A stretch of DNA of 64,000 nt, taken from Microbacterium sp. CFH 31415. Lineage in GTDB: Bacteria; Actinomycetota; Actinomycetes; Actinomycetales; Microbacteriaceae. Each line of letters opens with the position of its first letter. Position 1 is the stretch's first letter. The DNA lies in contig NZ_JAKYXC010000017.1 in the NCBI RefSeq assembly GCF_022538185.1, positions 51,698 through 115,697 of the forward strand, given 5' to 3'. A program made the position numbers and the translations under genes. This document shows, one piece after another, positions 60,969 to 64,000 of this stretch. A model generated the notes under the pieces. That model did not search any database. It had not been told where the DNA came from and saw only the letters and a list, made by a program, of their open reading frames with translations.

Positions 60969-61430
60969 TCAGTCCTCGTCGACCTCGGCCGGCGCGTCGT
61001 CGGCCTCGTCGAACTCGCGTGGCTTGACGTACGGGTCGGCGTCGCCGGCATACGTCGCCGAAGAGGCGAGCCCGGCCACGGCCGCGTCGCGCTCGCGCGC
61101 CTCGCGCAGGAGGTCGGCGATGTGGTCCGCGTTCTCGGGGATCGCGTCGGGGATGAACTCGAGCGACGGGGTGAGGCGCACGTTGAGGTGCTTGCCGACC
61201 TCGGAGCGCAGCATCCCGGTCGCCGACCGCAGCGCAGCCGCAGACGCCTCCCGCTCCTCGGGGCTGCCGAGGACCGTGTAGAACACCGACGCGTGCTGCA
61301 GGTCGCCCGTCACACGCACGTCGGTGATGGTGACGAAGCCGAGCCGCGGGTCACGCAGACCCTTCTCGAGCCTCTCGGCGAGGATCACGCGGATGCGGTC
61401 GCCCAGTCGTGCCTGACGTTCGCCGGCCAT
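60969..61430 (-). CDS. rbfA: ribosome-binding factor A
   Basis: 30S maturation factor of 153 residues with the KH-like core: GDRIRVILAERLEKGLRDPRL, FVTITDVRVTGDLQHASVFYTVLG and RLTPSLEFIPDAIPENADHI. A C-terminal acidic tail of about 35 residues (EFDEADDAPAEVDED) is typical of actinobacteria. The ATG has AAAGGAA about 6 nt upstream. It follows infB by about 55 bp. Confidence 0.95.
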   Translation of the reverse strand: MAGERQARLGDRIRVILAERLEKGLRDPRLGFVTITDVRVTGDLQHASVFYTVLGSPEEREASAAALRSATGMLRSEVGKHLNVRLTPSLEFIPDAIPENADHIADLLREARERDAAVAGLASSATYAGDADPYVKPREFDEADDAPAEVDED

Positions 61431-61448
61431 GTCCGTTCCTTTCGACAG

Positions 61449-61476
61449 GTGAGGGGCGCCGCCTGGCGCCCCTCAC
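61449..61476 (-). terminator. hairpin between infB and rbfA
   Basis: A perfect 12-bp stem, GTGAGGGGCGCC and GGCGCCCCTCAC, with a GCCT loop. It lies 9 bp after the infB stop and just before the rbfA ribosome site. It could attenuate read-through or protect the infB 3' end. rbfA has no promoter I can see in the gap, so read-through is likely. Confidence 0.65.
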
Positions 61477-61485
61477 CGATTGCGA

Positions 61486-64000
61486 TCAGCCGCGAGGCTT
61501 CTCGACCATCTCAGTGGTCTCGATCTCGTCGCCGACCTGGATGTCGTTGTACTTGCCGAGGCCGATACCGGCTTCGAAGTCCGTGCGGACCTCGGTGACA
61601 TCGTCCTTGAAGCGGCGCAGCGACTCGATGGCCAGGCCATCCGCGATGACGACGCCGTCGCGGATGACGCGCGCCTTGGCGTTGCGCGTGATCGTGCCCG
61701 AGCGGACCACGACACCGGCGATGTTGCCGAACTTCGAGGAGCGGAACACCTCGCGGATCTCGGCGACACCCGACTGGACCTCTTCGAACTCCGGCTTGAG
61801 CAGTCCCTTGAGCGACTGCTCGACGTCGTCGATCGCGTTGTAGATGACCGAGTAGAAGCGCGTGTCCACGCCCTCGCGAGCGGCGCGCTCGCGCGCCTTC
61901 GTGTCGGGACGCACGTTGAAGCCGATGATGATCGCGTTGTCGATCGTCGCCAGGTTCACGTCGGACTCGGTGATCGCGCCGACGCCGCGGTGGATGATCC
62001 GCAGCTGCACGGAGTCGTCGACCTCGATCTTGAGGAGCGACTCCTCGAGCGCCTCGACGGCACCCGACACGTCGCCCTTGATGATGAGGTTGAGCGACTC
62101 GACCTTGCCCTCTTCGAGGGCACGGGTGAAGTCCTCGAGCGAGATGCGCTTGCGGGCCTTGGCCAGCTGGGCGTTGCGCTCGGCGGCCTCACGCTTCTCA
62201 GCGATCTGGCGGGCCGTGCGGTCCTCCTCGGTCACGATGAACGTGTCGCCGGCGCGCGGCACCGAGTTCAGGCCCTGCACCTGGACCGGACGGGACGGAG
62301 CGGCCTCGAGGACGGCGTCGCCGTTCTCGTCGGCCATCGCACGGACACGGCCGTACGCCGTGCCCGCCACGATCGCGTCGCCCACCCGGAGCGTTCCGGA
62401 CTGGATGAGCACGGTCGCCACTGCACCGCGGCCCTTGTCGAGCTTGGCCTCGATCGCGACACCACGGGCGTCCTTGTTCGGGTTGGCTGTGAGGTCGAGA
62501 CCCGCGTCGGCCGTGAGCAGGACGGCGTCGAGGAGCTCCTGGATGCCGGTTCCCTGACGGGCCGAGACATCCACGAACATGACGTCGCCGCCGTACTCCT
62601 CGGCGACCAGGCCGTACTCGGTGAGCTGCTGGCGCACCTTGGCCGGGTTGGCTTCGGGCTTGTCGACCTTGTTGACCGCGACCACGATCGGCACGTTGGC
62701 CGCCTGGGCGTGGTTCAGCGCCTCGACCGTCTGCGGCATGATGCCGTCGTCGGCCGCGACCACCAGGATCGCGAGGTCGGTCACCTGCGCACCACGGGCA
62801 CGCATGGCGGTGAACGCCTCGTGACCCGGGGTGTCGATGAAGGTGATCGCGCGCTCGATGCCCTCGTGCTCGGTCCAGACCTGGTAGGCGCCGATGTGCT
62901 GCGTGATGCCGCCGGCCTCGCCCGCGACCACATTGGTCTGGCGGATGGCGTCGAGCAGCCGCGTCTTACCGTGGTCGACGTGACCCATCACGGTCACGAC
63001 CGGCGGACGGATCTCGAGGTCGTCCTCGCTCTCGGCCTCCAGCTCGGCTTCGAGGTCGAGACCGAAGCCCTCGAGGAGCTCCTTGTCTTCGTCCTCGGGC
63101 GAGACCATCTGGATCTTGTAGCCGAGCTCCTCGCCGAGCACCTCGAACGTCGCCTCATCCAGCGACTCGGTCGCCGTGGCCATCTCGCCGAGGTTGAAGA
63201 GGATCGTCACGAGCGTGCCGGGCTGGACGGTGTAGCCGTTCAGGGCCTCCAGCTTGTCGGCGAAGTCGGCGATGGAGGCACCGCGGCGCAGGCGGATGAT
63301 CTCGCCGTTGCCCTTCGAGACGTTGACACCACCGACGACGGGCGCCGACCGCATCTCGAATTCCTGACGCTTCGCACGACGCGACTTGCGCTGCTTCGAC
63401 TTGCCGCCGCCCTTGCCGAAGGCACCCGCGGTACCACCGCCGGGACCGCGGCCACGACCGCCGCCACCGGGACGACCGGCGAACCCGCCGGGAGCACCGC
63501 CGGGAGCACCAGGACGCTGGAACCCGCCGCCGGCACCGCCGGGACGACCGGGACCACCAGGACGCTGCTGGAAGGGTGCGCCGGGACGACCGCCGCCACC
63601 GGGACGACCGCCGCCACCCGGGCGCGGAGCGCCGGGACGGGGCGCTCCGGGGCGCGGCGCCTGCGGACGCGGGATGTTGCCGGGGTTCGGACGCTGGCCC
63701 ATGCCCTGCGCCGAGGCGAACGGGTTGTTGCCCGGACGCGGGCCGGCGGGACGCTGGCCCATGCCCTGCGAGGAGGCGAAGGGGTTGTTGCCGGGGCGCG
63801 GAGCGCCTGCACCGCCGCCGGGGCGGGGAGCGCCGGGGGTCGGGGCGCCGGGGGTCGGTGCGCCGGGCTTGGCTGCGGGGGCGCTCGGCGCGGGGGCGGA
63901 GGGAGCCGCAGCCTCGGGGGCGGCCGCAGCCGGAGCCTCGGGCGCAGGCGTCTGGGCAGCCGGAGCCGGAGCCGGAGCGGGCGCTGCGGGCGCCTTTGCT
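61486..64000 (-). CDS. infB: translation initiation factor IF-2 (N-terminus cut by the window end)
   Basis: GTPase that places initiator tRNA on the 30S subunit. The visible 838 or so residues begin with a long Ala/Pro/Gly-rich, low-complexity region and tandem units of the type [16 protein letters not shown], then a GGGGRG-rich basic stretch. The G domain follows, with [27 protein letters not shown] and [10 protein letters not shown]. Domains II, III and IV complete it and the end reads [10 protein letters not shown]. The frame stays open to 64000, so the start lies outside. Actinobacterial IF-2 usually has such a long N-terminal extension. Confidence 0.96.
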   Translation of the reverse strand, partial: AKAPAAPAPAPAPAAQTPAPEAPAAAAPEAAAPSAPAPSAPAAKPGAPTPGAPTPGAPRPGGGAGAPRPGNNPFASSQGMGQRPAGPRPGNNPFASAQGMGQRPNPGNIPRPQAPRPGAPRPGAPRPGGGGRPGGGGRPGAPFQQRPGGPGRPGGAGGGFQRPGAPGGAPGGFAGRPGGGGRGRGPGGGTAGAFGKGGGKSKQRKSRRAKRQEFEMRSAPVVGGVNVSKGNGEIIRLRRGASIADFADKLEALNGYTVQPGTLVTILFNLGEMATATESLDEATFEVLGEELGYKIQMVSPEDEDKELLEGFGLDLEAELEAESEDDLEIRPPVVTVMGHVDHGKTRLLDAIRQTNVVAGEAGGITQHIGAYQVWTEHEGIERAITFIDTPGHEAFTAMRARGAQVTDLAILVVAADDGIMPQTVEALNHAQAANVPIVVAVNKVDKPEANPAKVRQQLTEYGLVAEEYGGDVMFVDVSARQGTGIQELLDAVLLTADAGLDLTANPNKDARGVAIEAKLDKGRGAVATVLIQSGTLRVGDAIVAGTAYGRVRAMADENGDAVLEAAPSRPVQVQGLNSVPRAGDTFIVTEEDRTARQIAEKREAAERNAQLAKARKRISLEDFTRALEEGKVESLNLIIKGDVSGAVEALEESLLKIEVDDSVQLRIIHRGVGAITESDVNLATIDNAIIIGFNVRPDTKARERAAREGVDTRFYSVIYNAIDDVEQSLKGLLKPEFEEVQSGVAEIREVFRSSKFGNIAGVVVRSGTITRNAKARVIRDGVVIADGLAIESLRRFKDDVTEVRTDFEAGIGLGKYNDIQVGDEIETTEMVEKPRG

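Overview
This is a 64 kb chromosomal window from a high-GC actinobacterium, most probably Microbacterium or a close relative in Microbacteriaceae. Reasons are the GC-rich third codon positions, the many GTG starts, the family content (DUF5302, DUF4395, the CE1758/CE1759 flavin pair, MutY without a NUDIX domain) and the gene order. I saw no rRNA, tRNA, CRISPR array, prophage, integrase or transposase gene.

Backbone. One set of housekeeping genes lies on the minus strand in the order often seen in actinobacteria, with other genes inserted between them. From right to left it reads infB (cut by the window end), rbfA, truB, ribF, rpsO, pnp, dapB, thyA-dfrA, dapA, RNase J, ftsK, pgsA. It covers translation initiation, ribosome and tRNA maturation, flavin cofactors, RNA decay, lysine/peptidoglycan precursors, thymidylate and folate, chromosome segregation and phospholipid synthesis.

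Inserted genes, left to right. 8.9-11.4 kb: thiol-redox cluster (thioredoxin-like, DUF4395, OsmC) and an epimerase. 12.8-15 kb: acetyltransferase, histidine phosphatase and an aldo/keto reductase relative with no intact catalytic tetrad. 17.9-20.2 kb: small proteins and a non-specific nuclease. 20.2-27.7 kb: flavin reductase/luciferase-like pair, hydrolase, acyltransferase, RecQ helicase with a phosphoribosyltransferase-like tail, 2-oxoglutarate oxygenase. 28.4-37.6 kb: transporters, YceI, FKBP, PrsW, FAH hydrolase, aspartase, phosphoesterase. 37.7-41.6 kb: phosphate transporter and oligopeptidase. 41.7-43.1 kb: a DUF559 nuclease-like gene bracketed by three copies of one hairpin element. 43.1-51.6 kb: phosphofructokinase, SNF2 helicase, lipoprotein, GDPD, CoaBC, NRDE protein. 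51.7-55 kb: deoC with a full and a truncated aldehyde dehydrogenase, resembling a split ALDH16. 57-58 kb: secreted M23/SH3 protein. 60 kb: mutY.

Regulation. Many starts lie 6-8 nt after a TANNNT -10 element, which predicts leaderless mRNAs and decides several starts. One palindrome at 60082-60091 gives such a -10 to both divergent genes. Candidate PhoP, CRP/GlxR and MtrA-like sites and an aspA operator are marked. The most unusual non-coding material is the set of REP-like palindromes at 27742-27863, 32221-32280, 41741-41918, 42944-43007 and 51578-51642.
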